53,515 nt of DNA, taken from IMG/VR virus record IMGVR_UViG_3300036828_000767, positions 1 to 53,515 of that record. One strand, given 5' to 3'. Position numbers and translations under genes: made by a program. Below the pieces are notes generated by a model. The model was not told the origin of the DNA, did no database searches, and saw only the letters and a list, made by a program, of their open reading frames with translations. The number at the start of each line of letters is the position of its first letter. Position 1 is the stretch's first letter. The DNA comes from a virus. Shown piece by piece: positions 40,532 to 48,182 of the stretch.

Positions 40532-42095
40532 GAGTTTCCGAATCCTGATCGCCTTCAGGATGTCCGCCCGTGTCAGGACCATCGCTGCCCTCAATCAGGA
40601 AAAACGGCTGCGGCGGCTTCTTGTCGCCGAAGGTGACCAGTCCATGCAACGCCAGGGTAACGCTTACCAAGGGTGTGATGTCGTATCCCGGTGCCGCGTC
40701 CCACGCCCACGCCTGCGCAACCGGCCGGGACCGCGCACCCTCCACCGCACTGTTCAACGGCACCTGCGACGGGTGCCCCAGTTCCTGATTCGTCACCATG
40801 TTGGTGAAATCGCCGCACGACTGTGCATACGCGCGGCTGGTCGTCAAAACCAGGCGGTGCTTCCCGAACGGGGTCGGCTTGTCGTCGGCAAGCGTGATGA
40901 AGCCGCGGTTCCGCAGGTGCTGCTCAAACGCGCCAGCAGGACCCGACGGGTTCAGCACCACCGCCACCGGGTTCCGCCGCTCGGTGATACCCATGAGACG
41001 GTCCAGCACCCAGCCGGTGCCAGGCAGGTGCTCGACCAGTTCCACGTGCGGCTTGCCGTCGTCCCGCCACGTCGCGATGCCGATAGCCGACACCGCACTG
41101 TCCGGCGAGATGTCCACCCCGACCGCCACAACCGGTGCCATACCCGGCCGCGAGCCGCCAAGCTGGCGCCACAGTTGCGGCGACAACGGCGCAGCGCCTT
41201 CTTCGCCTTGGTCCCACCAGCCCATCCGTTCCCGGCAGAACTCCGACACCGGAAGCGCACGCCGTTCCGCAGCGATGTACTCAAACGACAACCCGGTGCC
41301 ATTCGCTCGCCGCTTCCCCAGTGCAGGGTTCGCCATCGCCCAGAAGTCCGGCTTGTCGCAACCGCAGCCGACAGCGGTTTTCACATGGGTGCAACGGTCA
41401 CCTGCGTCACATGCCATCACCGGGTCTGGCGCGCACCATTCAAGCCATGCCAGGGAAGGCTCACCGCCGGCGCGGCCACGGTCGCGGACTTCCCGCAGTA
41501 CCTCCGATTCGACCATCCCAGCCGACGAGCCATAGAACACTTGCGGGTCGGGCTGTGCGGACATCGTCGGCAAGAGCGCACCGAGGTGAGGGGCCTTCAG
41601 GAACATGCCTTCGTCGAGCACGACCTTGTTGCCGGACAGGCCACGGCCGCCGCCCTTGGTCCTGGTGCGGAAAATGGCCCTGGCGCCGGATTTAAGCTCA
41701 ATGGCTTCTTCGCCGTGGTTGCGGACGACCTTTTTGACCTCGCGGCGGAGCAAATCGGAGTTCGTTACCAGGTCCACCATCAGGCGGAACACTTCCATTG
41801 CGGTGCCGAACTCGTGAGCCGAGTAAACGACCAGTCTGGTGTCGAAAATGTACAGCCAGCCATTGATTGCCATGATTTCCAGGGCCGTTTTGATGTTTTG
41901 CCGACCGCAAACGACGCCTATTTCGAATGCCGCGGACCTGCCGTTCTCCTTTTTAGCAAAAATGGCGTCTAGTGCGAGTCGCTGTTCCGGGTCTGGTTCA
42001 AAACCGGCAGCAGTATTCAAATCGGCGACCTCGTCGCCGAAGGTTTTATACACCGGCGGTACCCAAAGGTACGTCGGCTTTACGAGCCCCTGCAT
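40515..42095 (-). CDS. Terminase large subunit
   Basis: A 526-residue packaging motor and nuclease. The ATPase half has VCGRQNIKTALEIM as a variant Walker A (GRQNIKT), the segment KSGARAIFRTRTKGGGRGLS and KVVLDEGMF as Walker B (DE). The nuclease half has VVAVGVDISPDSAVSAIGIA with the first Asp, VVLNPSGPAGAFEQHL, and the Asp-rich C-terminus. An inserted Cys cluster (CDAGDRCTHVKTAVGCGCDK) may bind zinc. I prefer the ATG at 42095, which follows a TACGCT box by 6 bases, over the GTG at 42140, which lies inside a palindrome. Confidence 0.92.
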   Translation of the reverse strand: MQGLVKPTYLWVPPVYKTFGDEVADLNTAAGFEPDPEQRLALDAIFAKKENGRSAAFEIGVVCGRQNIKTALEIMAINGWLYIFDTRLVVYSAHEFGTAMEVFRLMVDLVTNSDLLRREVKKVVRNHGEEAIELKSGARAIFRTRTKGGGRGLSGNKVVLDEGMFLKAPHLGALLPTMSAQPDPQVFYGSSAGMVESEVLREVRDRGRAGGEPSLAWLEWCAPDPVMACDAGDRCTHVKTAVGCGCDKPDFWAMANPALGKRRANGTGLSFEYIAAERRALPVSEFCRERMGWWDQGEEGAAPLSPQLWRQLGGSRPGMAPVVAVGVDISPDSAVSAIGIATWRDDGKPHVELVEHLPGTGWVLDRLMGITERRNPVAVVLNPSGPAGAFEQHLRNRGFITLADDKPTPFGKHRLVLTTSRAYAQSCGDFTNMVTNQELGHPSQVPLNSAVEGARSRPVAQAWAWDAAPGYDITPLVSVTLALHGLVTFGDKKPPQPFFLIEGSDGPDTGGHPEGDQDSETPDEGE

Positions 42096-42107
42096 GCCGT
42101 AAGCGTA
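42096..42107 (-). promoter_or_regulatory. -10 box for leaderless terminase
   Basis: TACGCT (minus strand, 42107-42102), 6 bases, then ATG 42095. The 18-bp palindrome at 42128 would cover or touch the -35 region. Confidence 0.45.
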
Positions 42108-42127
42108 CCTAGCCCGCCCAAGGCTCC

Positions 42128-42158
42128 AAGCTGTGTACACAGCTTGTCACAACGTGAC
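42128..42158. promoter_or_regulatory. Operator-like double inverted repeat between divergent genes
   Basis: AAGCTGTGTACACAGCTT (42128-42145) is a perfect 18-bp palindrome; directly behind it GTCAC-AAC-GTGAC (42146-42158) is a second inverted repeat. Together they lie between the terminase start and the small plus-strand gene at 42210. Confidence 0.55.
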
Positions 42159-42209
42159 TACGCGGTGTTAAATGCCGGCAGTAGACGTTCCCGCCACCCG
42201 GAGGTTCCC

Positions 42210-42320
42210 ATGACTAGGCGTTTCATCATCGTCGTGACCACCACAGTCCTCACCGCCGCTGCCATGATCGCCAACGCCGCGGTGGCGCTCGCCGACCCGC
42301 TGATGCACTACCACGGGTAG
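42210..42320 (+). CDS. 36-residue secreted or membrane-anchored peptide
   Basis: GGAGG stands 5 bases before the ATG. Reads TRRFIIVVTTTVLTAAAMIA followed by NAAVALADPLMHYHG: basic start, one hydrophobic helix and an ALADP signal-peptidase-like site. A mature peptide of about 8 residues would remain, so it is more probably a membrane peptide. It lies head-on to the terminase unit. Confidence 0.6.
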   Translation: MTRRFIIVVTTTVLTAAAMIANAAVALADPLMHYHG

Positions 42321-42323
42321 CGT

Positions 42324-42815
42324 TTATTCGCCCATACTGCGCAGCTTGCGGTCCCGGGCGGCGCGCAGCTCGTCGAGCTTGTTCGGCGGCTCGGTCGGCT
42401 CGGTGCCGAACTTCGCGTCCAGGCCAACCAGGCTGGCCCGGCGTTCACCGACCCGCAGGAGGGTCTGCGACGCTTTGATGGCCAGGCCGGGGTCGCCGCC
42501 CCGGCCGCAGGCGTTGCACCGGCCGCCCTGAGAACCTCGCAGCACGGTTTCCATGATGCGCTGGACCGCGTCGAGGCGTTCCACTTCCAGGGCGATTTGC
42601 ATGGCGCGTTCGCCGTCGCCGGATTCGCGGCGTTCGGTGATCGCGGCGCGGATGTCGCCGGTGATTTGGGAAGCCGCACGGGGTGGGTCGCCGGTTTCTT
42701 CGGCTTCTTGCCGTGCGATCTGCGCGGGGGATAGTCCTGCGGCGCGCAAGGAAAGGACGCGTGCCCTGCGCCGGGAGAGTTCTTCCTCGGTGGGCTTTGG
42801 TTTCCGTGTTGCCAT
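42324..42815 (-). CDS. Putative terminase small subunit
   Basis: A 163-residue protein from the ATG at 42815 behind a perfect AAGGAGG. N-terminal HTH-like helices (EEELSRRRARVLSLRAAGLS, PAQIARQEAEETGDPP), a long helix, a CNACGRGG knuckle, and the end SLVGLDAKFGTEPTEPPNKL with the R..L.GLDA motif usual in small terminase subunits. Its position before the large subunit agrees. It would recognise the packaging site. Confidence 0.75.
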   Translation of the reverse strand: MATRKPKPTEEELSRRRARVLSLRAAGLSPAQIARQEAEETGDPPRAASQITGDIRAAITERRESGDGERAMQIALEVERLDAVQRIMETVLRGSQGGRCNACGRGGDPGLAIKASQTLLRVGERRASLVGLDAKFGTEPTEPPNKLDELRAARDRKLRSMGE

Positions 42816-42863
42816 GGTGCCTCCTTCCATGCGGCATATGCAGTGTATGCTGGTGGTATGGTG

Positions 42864-42872
42864 TGGTATACT
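42864..42872 (+). promoter_or_regulatory. Extended -10 promoter of the plus-strand accessory operon
   Basis: TGG-TATACT (hexamer 42867-42872). Transcription would start near 42879, giving a 36-base leader with AAGGAA before the ATG at 42915. The same nonamer recurs at 50200 and 52614. Confidence 0.55.
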
Positions 42873-42914
42873 TGACTTAGGGAATGAACCAGACCACGCC
42901 CCAAGGAAACCACC

Positions 42915-43208
42915 ATGCTCAGCCCCGAGGACTACCAGCTTTCCATGCGGGTCAGCGCCCGTGCCAAGACCGACACCCCCGACCTGCGGACTCTGCTCGT
43001 CCACCGGCTCCGCCACGCCCCTAAAGCGGTGCTGCGACTATCCAACTCACGTGACATCGCCACCGCGGACATGGAGCATTACGGTGCGTTCTGCGAACCA
43101 TGCGGCCGGTGGGTCAGGCGCCCGGACTGGGCTGACGACTGGGAGTGTCCCTACTGCGGCATCAAATACCGGATCGAGTTCGCGGTGTTCTCCGCCGTGC
43201 ACCCATGA
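42915..43208 (+). CDS. Zinc-ribbon protein, 97 residues
   Basis: N-terminal helices (SPEDYQLSMRVSARAKTDTP; LLVHRLRHAPKAVLRLSNSR) and a C-terminal zinc ribbon FCEPCGRWV ... WECPYCGIKY (residues about 60-85). First gene of the rightward operon; may bind nucleic acid or protein. No family name recognised. Confidence 0.72.
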   Translation: MLSPEDYQLSMRVSARAKTDTPDLRTLLVHRLRHAPKAVLRLSNSRDIATADMEHYGAFCEPCGRWVRRPDWADDWECPYCGIKYRIEFAVFSAVHP

Positions 43209-43220
43209 AAGGAGAAACCT

Positions 43221-43775
43221 ATGCCTGAAGACATCAGGACCGCACTGCTGCGCGCCGCCGAGGAAGCCCTCGCAGCGCTTGCCAAGGCTGCGGCAGGTAA
43301 TAGCAACGACGCCGAGATTGAAGCGGGAGTGGATTGCGCCGACGCCCTGATGCGGCTCTGCGAATACGTCGTAACACTCCCCGCCGTTTCCTACAGCGAG
43401 GACGCCGTGTCCCAGGCGCTGAACTGGGCAGCAGACACGGCCCAGGAAATAACCAATCCAGAAGGCGGCGAGTCCAGCGGGTCCATCGAAACCGACGACG
43501 CCATCAACCTCGTAGTAAACCTCACCAGTGAACGCCTCAGGGGCGCCGGCAGCGCAGCGGAAGCGATCGGGTCTGCGTACAGCGAGGATATCCAGCCGTG
43601 GCACGGCTGGAAGGTCGAAGGCTGGCCCGAAGGCGAAGAATGCGCCACCTGCGGCGACGACATCCACCAGGATGACAACGGTGCCTGGCACCACGGCCCC
43701 TCAGCAGAAAACGCCGACCCTGGTCTCGACAGCACCCACACACCCGAGCCTTACGTGGAGGACGTCGGTGACTGA
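43221..43775 (+). CDS. Acidic helical protein with a CxxC, 184 residues
   Basis: AAAGGAGAAACC precedes the ATG. Helical first two thirds (ALLRAAEEALAALAKAAAGN; DALMRLCEYVVTLPAVSYSE), then GWPEGEECATCGDDIHQDDN + GAWHHG, a possible zinc knuckle, and an acidic tail. Its stop overlaps the GTG of the ASCH gene. Function unknown. Confidence 0.7.
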   Translation: MPEDIRTALLRAAEEALAALAKAAAGNSNDAEIEAGVDCADALMRLCEYVVTLPAVSYSEDAVSQALNWAADTAQEITNPEGGESSGSIETDDAINLVVNLTSERLRGAGSAAEAIGSAYSEDIQPWHGWKVEGWPEGEECATCGDDIHQDDNGAWHHGPSAENADPGLDSTHTPEPYVEDVGD

Positions 43776-44199
43776 CCTGCCCACCTACGCGGTGACACTG
43801 TGGCAGCCGTGGGCCTGGGCGGTGATCTTCGGCGGGAAGGACATCGAAAACCGGACCAGGCGGATCAGCCCCTGCAACCTGCTCATCCACGCCGGACTGT
43901 CTTACGACGACGACGCCGTGGACATGATCCTGAAACTGACCGGGCGGAAGCGGCTGCCGGAACTGGCGACCCGCGGCGGGTTCATCATCGGACGGGTCAC
44001 CGTCACCGACGCAACATTCGGCACACGGGACACCAGGAGCCCGTGGGCGTTCAAAAAAACGTGGCACTGGCACCTGGAACGCCCCCAGCGTGCTGACCCC
44101 CCCATCGTCTGCCGGGGTTACCCGTCGCTATGGCGCCCCCCTGAGGACTGGGAGAGGTCATTCACCGGGAGGCCGACGAAGCGAAGGCACACATCATGA
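43768..44199 (+). CDS. ASCH-domain (PUA-like) protein
   Basis: A 143-residue protein from the GTG at 43768. TLWQPWAWAVIFGGKDIENR is the typical ASCH opening (LSI.QPWA..I..G.K..E.R), LLIHAGLSYDD and RGGFIIGRVTVTDA follow, and WHLERPQ closes the domain. ASCH proteins bind RNA or modified nucleosides; in phages they often lie in accessory operons and some act as modified-base readers. Substrate unknown. Confidence 0.82.
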   Translation: MTDLPTYAVTLWQPWAWAVIFGGKDIENRTRRISPCNLLIHAGLSYDDDAVDMILKLTGRKRLPELATRGGFIIGRVTVTDATFGTRDTRSPWAFKKTWHWHLERPQRADPPIVCRGYPSLWRPPEDWERSFTGRPTKRRHTS

Positions 44200-44426
44200 T
44201 TAGGCTCATCCACAACCTGACCCACCACCACACGTTCGGCAACAAGGACGGCGTAGGGGAGTTCCTCTCCTGCGGGTGGCGGTTCTTCCCGAACGTGCAT
44301 GTCCTGTACCGTCCCGATCTGGCGGACGCCGGGTGGCATGAGGTCGCAGACATCGACACTATGAGGAGGATGTTGGCCGCGGATGACGCGCTCGCGGCGA
44401 TGGCCATGCTGCGCGCCAGCCAGTGA
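44196..44426 (+). CDS. 76-residue protein, unknown
   Basis: Reads IRLIHNLTHHHTFGNKDGVG, FLSCGWRFFPNVHVLY, DIDTMRRMLAADDALAAMAM. Starts in a 4-base overlap (ATGA) with the ASCH gene. Beta start and a C-terminal helix; no family recognised. Confidence 0.65.
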   Translation: MIRLIHNLTHHHTFGNKDGVGEFLSCGWRFFPNVHVLYRPDLADAGWHEVADIDTMRRMLAADDALAAMAMLRASQ

Positions 44427-44437
44427 GGAGCAACCTG

Positions 44438-44671
44438 ATGGGAACGATCTTCCGCTGTGGCAAGCACCACAAGGAAGCCTTCACCTCGAAACAGCGCGCA
44501 CTGGACCGCCTTGAAGAAGTACTAGCCGAAAAACGAATCGGAACCAGGAAGGCGCCTCACCGGGTGCATTACGACGACGGTTGCGGGTTCTGGCATTTGA
44601 CCAGTGAACACCGGCCCCGTTCAGATGTGGCCGCGGAGGAAAATCTCGCCAAGCAAAGAGGGAGGCTGTAA
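44438..44671 (+). CDS. 77-residue basic protein, unknown
   Basis: ATG at 44438 is 8 bases behind GGAG. Reads GTIFRCGKHHKEAFTSKQRA, LDRLEEVLAEKRIGTRKAPH, then VHYDDGCGFWHLTSEHRPRS. The opening C-x2-H-H with the later C-x2-W-H suggests a zinc-binding fold like small phage HNH-less knuckles. Unknown. Confidence 0.65.
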   Translation: MGTIFRCGKHHKEAFTSKQRALDRLEEVLAEKRIGTRKAPHRVHYDDGCGFWHLTSEHRPRSDVAAEENLAKQRGRL

Positions 44672-44875
44672 ATGTCGAAGAAGCCTGAGGTTGAGTACCT
44701 GACCCCCAGAGAGGTTGCCGCGATGTTCCGCGTGGACCCCAAGACGGTGACCCGGTGGGCGAAGGCTGGGAAGATCGGCTCGATCCGCACGCTGGGTGGC
44801 CACCGGCGGTACGCGGAATCTGAGGTGCGGGCTTTGCTTCAGCGGTACGAACCGCCGCAGAACCCCGAGCAATAG
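44672..44875 (+). CDS. Small helix-turn-helix protein, BldC/excisionase-like
   Basis: A 67-residue MerR-superfamily HTH: EYLTPREVAAMFRVDPKTVT as HTH, RWAKAGKIGSIRTLGGHRRY as wing, SEVRALLQRYE as end helix. This is the BldC/AlpA/Xis type. It binds DNA and may act as excisionase or as regulator of phage genes; no integrase is present in the window to decide. Confidence 0.85.
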   Translation: MSKKPEVEYLTPREVAAMFRVDPKTVTRWAKAGKIGSIRTLGGHRRYAESEVRALLQRYEPPQNPEQ

Positions 44876-45082
44876 GTGGACATCTACGTTGCCGTAGCGG
44901 ACTATCCCTGCCAGGACCGGTACACACCCAGTGCCATCTTCGGAGCATTCAGCACCGAAGAAAGGGCTCGGGCGGCAGTGGAAGAAGACGCCGGACCGCT
45001 GGAATGGAAAGAAGATAGGGCCACCGACGCTGCCGGCGTTAACTTTACGGTGATGCTGGTCAGCCTGGATGAGGCTATTTGA
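44876..45082 (+). CDS. 68-residue protein, unknown
   Basis: GTG start directly behind the HTH stop. Reads DIYVAVADYPCQDRYTPSAI, FGAFSTEERARAAVEEDAGP, VNFTVMLVSLDEAI: a beta-alpha-beta fold resembling small phage proteins with a F.T.E.A...V element. It ends 8 bases inside the minus-strand ABC/GNAT gene's end region. Confidence 0.6.
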   Translation: MDIYVAVADYPCQDRYTPSAIFGAFSTEERARAAVEEDAGPLEWKEDRATDAAGVNFTVMLVSLDEAI

Positions 45083-46172
45083 CCGGCAGGTACTCGAACG
45101 ACCTGGTACCGAGTGAACGAGGGTCTAGGGCGCGGGCGGTCATACCGCCACGTTTTGGGCCAACACGTTTCCCGGTGCCGAGCTGACGCGATCTGACCGT
45201 GGAACGCCACCTTGGTGACGCGACAAAGTAATGCACCAGGCCGGGATGTGCGGTGACGAACCGGTACCGGTAGCCCCGGTCGGCGAGGTACTGGCCCTGC
45301 CACTCGCACAGGTGCTTGGCGATGCCCAGCCCCTGCCAGTCGGGCAGCACCACCACCCGGTGCGCCATCTGGATGTCCCGCACCTTCGGGTGGGGGAAAT
45401 GCCGGTAAGAGGAGAACGCGACAGGCCGGCCGTCGCAGTACACGCCGAAACATTTAGCCGTGGTATGGAGGGAGGCGCTCAGATAGTGATACCTAGCAAA
45501 CAGGGGCCAGATGGCGCGACTGCATTGGTGAATCTGGAGACTGATCGGCGGATGGGGTCTTTTAGACCTCCAGGCGAACTCGCCAAGCGGCATCTCAACC
45601 ACCCAATCGGGCTGAAGCCATTCGAGGACATCTTCGTGACAAGTTACCGCGATGAGCCTACGGTCTGTTTTACGGATCGCCTTTTGCAAGGCATGGGAAG
45701 CCACCCGCGCCACGTGCCTATCAACGACAGAACTGTATTCATCTATTACCGCAACGCCACCGGCAGGCGTTTCTGCGATGGCCCTTGCAACATCGGCCCG
45801 GAAGGCTTCACCGGTACTGAGCGTGGAGTAGGGCCGGACCCAGGCAGGCACGCTGCCCAGCCCCACGGCGGTCAGGAGCTTGACGGTCTCGCCTACGCCC
45901 ACCGGGAACCCGTCTATCAGCGCCTTATCCTCCGGCCAGTTGTACCGCTGAGTACATTGTGGCCATGCTTCTTCTGCAAGGAGACTCTTACCTGCCCCAG
46001 ATGGACCGGTGACAAGGCCGATATTCCACGGTTTTTCGTCGAGAGGCATCCTTACGTCAAGGTCAACTCGCAGTTTTTGGTCGAGTGGAATGTCCATGAG
46101 GCCCGCGACCTGCAACGCCCGAGGCGTCCGGGTTATTGTGTAGTCCTTACTAATTCTTATATGTGTTTCCAT
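45075..46172 (-). CDS. ABC-type ATPase fused to a GNAT (Mom-like) acyltransferase domain
   Basis: A 365-residue fusion. The N-terminal ABC-ATPase has Walker A GPSGAGKS (56-63), an LSTGE signature (118-122), Walker B GVAVIDEYSS (139-148) and CHED with the switch His 179, but lacks membrane partners. From about 210 follows a GNAT fold: ARYHYLSASLHTTAK (226-240), FGVYCDGRPVAFSSY, and VVVLPDWQGLGIAKHL (273-288) with the CoA-binding Q-G-x-G. An HY-x-S block before the GNAT core is, to my memory, seen in Mom-type DNA modifiers. A ParB-like gene is upstream. AAAGGAAGG precedes the ATG, which overlaps the HNH stop. Confidence 0.8.
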   Translation of the reverse strand: METHIRISKDYTITRTPRALQVAGLMDIPLDQKLRVDLDVRMPLDEKPWNIGLVTGPSGAGKSLLAEEAWPQCTQRYNWPEDKALIDGFPVGVGETVKLLTAVGLGSVPAWVRPYSTLSTGEAFRADVARAIAETPAGGVAVIDEYSSVVDRHVARVASHALQKAIRKTDRRLIAVTCHEDVLEWLQPDWVVEMPLGEFAWRSKRPHPPISLQIHQCSRAIWPLFARYHYLSASLHTTAKCFGVYCDGRPVAFSSYRHFPHPKVRDIQMAHRVVVLPDWQGLGIAKHLCEWQGQYLADRGYRYRFVTAHPGLVHYFVASPRWRSTVRSRQLGTGKRVGPKRGGMTARALDPRSLGTRSFEYLPVK

Positions 46173-46690
46173 AGCCTTCCTTTGATGATGCTGCATACGG
46201 CACTACGGCTTATCCCAAATTCGGCAGCAAGGTTCTTCTGCTGTTCGCCTTCCTGGTGGCGCAGTCTGATTTGCCGTACGTCCTCAGCGGTCAGTTTGGC
46301 GTTGCCATGATTCTCACCCCTAGGCGAACGCTCTCCGTTACCGTCACGGATATCGCGATCCCAAGCATTTTCGGCCGCAGTGCCCCACCGCAGGTTTGGC
46401 AAAGAATTGTCGAATGGCCCAGCAGGGCCGTGCAGGGCCATAGCCCCGGGAGGTGGCGGGCCAGCGAAGGCTTCAAGAACCAGTCGTGCGACCGAGTAAA
46501 ACCTTTCTTCCTGAACGCCATCTTCGAACCGGCAGAGCCTCACCCGGATGTACCGCTCCTTGACACCACCTAGAAGCCGTCCGCCGCGCATGCCGTAATG
46601 GTGACGCCGGGGAAGACTTCGGACCCTGCCCAGATCGGAGACCTCGTAAAGATGCACCCAGCCTGGCACTGGCCGCCAACATTCCGTCAT
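46157..46690 (-). CDS. NUMOD4-HNH homing endonuclease inside the ParB / ABC-GNAT cassette
   Basis: A 177-residue relative of the protein at 296-820: NUMOD4 start CWRPVPGWVHLYEVSDLGRV, HNH part LVLEAFAGPP ... ALHGPAGPFDNSLPNLRWGT, and HTH end KLTAEDVRQIRLRH ... VCSIIKGRLWKH. It lies between the ParB-like gene (24 bases) and the ABC-GNAT gene (16-base overlap), and so has probably entered an existing two-gene unit. No ribosome-binding site; TACGTT box 6 bases before the ATG. Confidence 0.87.
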   Translation of the reverse strand: MTECWRPVPGWVHLYEVSDLGRVRSLPRRHHYGMRGGRLLGGVKERYIRVRLCRFEDGVQEERFYSVARLVLEAFAGPPPPGAMALHGPAGPFDNSLPNLRWGTAAENAWDRDIRDGNGERSPRGENHGNAKLTAEDVRQIRLRHQEGEQQKNLAAEFGISRSAVCSIIKGRLWKHI

Positions 46691-46705
46691 AGAGTTAACG
46701 TACCA
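46691..46705 (-). promoter_or_regulatory. Extended -10 box for the leaderless HNH gene at 46690
   Basis: TGG-TACGTT (minus strand, hexamer 46702-46697), 6 bases, then ATG. Confidence 0.4.
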
Positions 46706-46714
46706 CGGGGCACG

Positions 46715-47254
46715 TCAAGTCATAAGTGCACGAACGGACAGCCCCTGGGTGGACAGCGTTTCGAGGAGGCGAAGCTGCTCATCCTCCGAGCCGCATTCAA
46801 CAATTACACCCCAGCGCATTCCGGCTTCCTCACCGTCACCGAGTTCGTCGGGGAGGGGCGGGTCGATCATCCGATCGACTTCCACTGCCGTGAACCCAGT
46901 GCCCTCGTAGTCGCCGTCGAGGTAGGAGAGGAGTTCAACGAGGGCATCCTTGTCGTCAGTCGCCAGATCGCTGATCCGGTTGTCGGCGATGTTGATACGA
47001 GCGGCCTCGTCGTCGCTGCATTTGAGGAGGGCACAGTCGCCTTCGGTGAAACCTTCAGCTTCCATGGCGTCGGCGGTGCCGTTGCCAGCAAGTATCACCA
47101 TCGAGTCGTCGTCCAGTACGCGGACAACAAGTGGACGGTACTGCCCGAGCCGTTTCACCGAAGCCCTGATCTGGTCGTCCGCATGGATGCGGGCGTTGCC
47201 GGGGAACCGGGCGAGGTCTGACAGATGAAGTCGCTGCTCTCCAAGGCGTTCCAT
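46715..47254 (-). CDS. ParB-like nuclease-domain protein
   Basis: A 179-residue protein with a ParB/Srx domain: RLHLSDLARFPGNARIHADD, GQYRPLVVRVLDDDSMVILA with GNGT (57-60) at the place of the GERR motif, then EEARINIADNRISDLA-like helix. The C-terminal 35 residues (GVIVECGSEDEQLRLLETLS) form a second small domain usual in phage ParB proteins linked to DNA modification. It lacks a partitioning partner. In such cassettes ParB-like proteins act with an ATPase and a modifying enzyme on DNA. Start ATG 47254 is 6 bases behind TAGACT. Confidence 0.85.
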   Translation of the reverse strand: MERLGEQRLHLSDLARFPGNARIHADDQIRASVKRLGQYRPLVVRVLDDDSMVILAGNGTADAMEAEGFTEGDCALLKCSDDEAARINIADNRISDLATDDKDALVELLSYLDGDYEGTGFTAVEVDRMIDPPLPDELGDGEEAGMRWGVIVECGSEDEQLRLLETLSTQGLSVRALMT

Positions 47255-47266
47255 GCCTGGAGTCTA
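47255..47266 (-). promoter_or_regulatory. -10 box for leaderless ParB-like gene
   Basis: TAGACT (minus strand, 47266-47261), 6 bases, then ATG 47254. A divergent gene starts at 47288. Confidence 0.45.
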
Positions 47267-47287
47267 CAAAGGAAGAAGGGCCGTCGT

Positions 47288-47650
47288 ATGAATCATTCGC
47301 TTGACGTGAACGAGCGAGTCATGGTCGAGGCACGCGGTGCTCTAGCGACCCTGGAAGCCTGGAATGAGCCCATCGCCAAATACCTGTACGCCGCAGGCAT
47401 CAGGGGGGAGCGTAAGTCCGCCTACTTCTGTCCGATAACCAACTTCCTGGTCACGGTGGTGAAGGCACGCGGAGTGCCAATTCGGGAGAACATACTGGCC
47501 GTGGGACAGACAACCATGAGTATCCACGACCCGGCCGCACCGACGCAGTCGCTGATCCTGGCAGTTCGCGTCGGGAAGTTCATCGCTGACTTCGATGCAG
47601 GGCTATACCCGGAACTGGAAACCAATGCCTACAACAGCGTGGTAGTGTAG
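47288..47650 (+). CDS. 120-residue protein, unknown
   Basis: ATG 47288 behind GGAAGAAGGG. Reads NHSLDVNERVMVEARGALAT, YLYAAGIRGERKSAYFCPIT, FLVTVVKARGVPIRENILAV, and AVRVGKFIADFDAGLYPEL. A mixed alpha/beta protein with clear codon structure. Its promoter faces away from the ParB gene. Confidence 0.65.
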   Translation: MNHSLDVNERVMVEARGALATLEAWNEPIAKYLYAAGIRGERKSAYFCPITNFLVTVVKARGVPIRENILAVGQTTMSIHDPAAPTQSLILAVRVGKFIADFDAGLYPELETNAYNSVVV

Positions 47651-47655
47651 GTTAA
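47641..47655 (+). promoter_or_regulatory. Extended -10 box for the leaderless gene at 47656
   Basis: TGG-TAGTGT (hexamer 47643-47648), 7 bases, then ATG 47656; it overlaps the end of the previous gene. Confidence 0.4.
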
Positions 47656-47817
47656 ATGTGTCCCTGCCATGACCCCCGCGTGTTCGGCCACCGGTGCAAG
47701 CACGAGCCCTGTGGCGACGTCTACGCGCCCACCGCGATGGCCGACCTTGACCCCGAACTGACCGCCATCCTCACCGCACTGAGCACGCTCGGCAACAAGA
47801 TCGGGGCCGCGGCATGA
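47656..47817 (+). CDS. 53-residue Cys/His protein
   Basis: Reads CPCHDPRVFGHRCKHEPCGD, VYAPTAMADLDPELTAILTA. Four Cys and three His in the first 19 residues would bind zinc; the rest is one helix. Stop overlaps the next start (ATGA). Confidence 0.62.
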   Translation: MCPCHDPRVFGHRCKHEPCGDVYAPTAMADLDPELTAILTALSTLGNKIGAAA

Positions 47818-48182
47818 AGAAGTGGTGGCTACTCTGCGCCGCCCTGGCGCTCGCCGGCATTGCTCTCTGGTGGGACAACGGCCTGCAAGGCTGGTTCGCC
47901 ATCCAGACCGGCACCAGATGCGGCACCACTGGCCCGCAGTATTGCTACTGGTCGGGGTTTGGCAGCGTCTGGCCGTGGTCGGTGTTCGTCCTCGCCCCGC
48001 TGATTACCGGCGGCATCCTTCTTTGGCGGCACCACACCTGCGCGCATTCCTGGTGGTGCTGGCGGCGGCCCGACCACCAGGTCGGTGACACCACGCACTT
48101 CATCTGCGCCCACCACCACCCAGACATCACACCCACCACCGCCAAGGAGGCGGTGGCTAAACTGAACGGAGATAGCCCATGA
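47814..48182 (+). CDS. Membrane protein, 122 residues
   Basis: Two membrane segments (KWWLLCAALALAGIALWWDN at the N-terminus; WPWSVFVLAPLITGGILLW near 60-78) and an external or internal Cys/His/Trp-rich tail (HHTCAHSWWCWRRP; FICAHHHP). Opening resembles a signal anchor. Unknown. Confidence 0.65.
   Translation: MKKWWLLCAALALAGIALWWDNGLQGWFAIQTGTRCGTTGPQYCYWSGFGSVWPWSVFVLAPLITGGILLWRHHTCAHSWWCWRRPDHQVGDTTHFICAHHHPDITPTTAKEAVAKLNGDSP

Noticed and set aside
40560-41972. 470-codon plus-strand frame opposite the terminase
   Set aside because: Arg/His-rich antisense shadow; terminase on the minus strand has clear motifs.
42867-42872. TATACT also reads as GTATAC, considered as an operator palindrome
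   Set aside because: The short self-complementary part is inherent in the -10 sequence; the longer recurrent unit TGGTATACT is directional, so a promoter explains it better.
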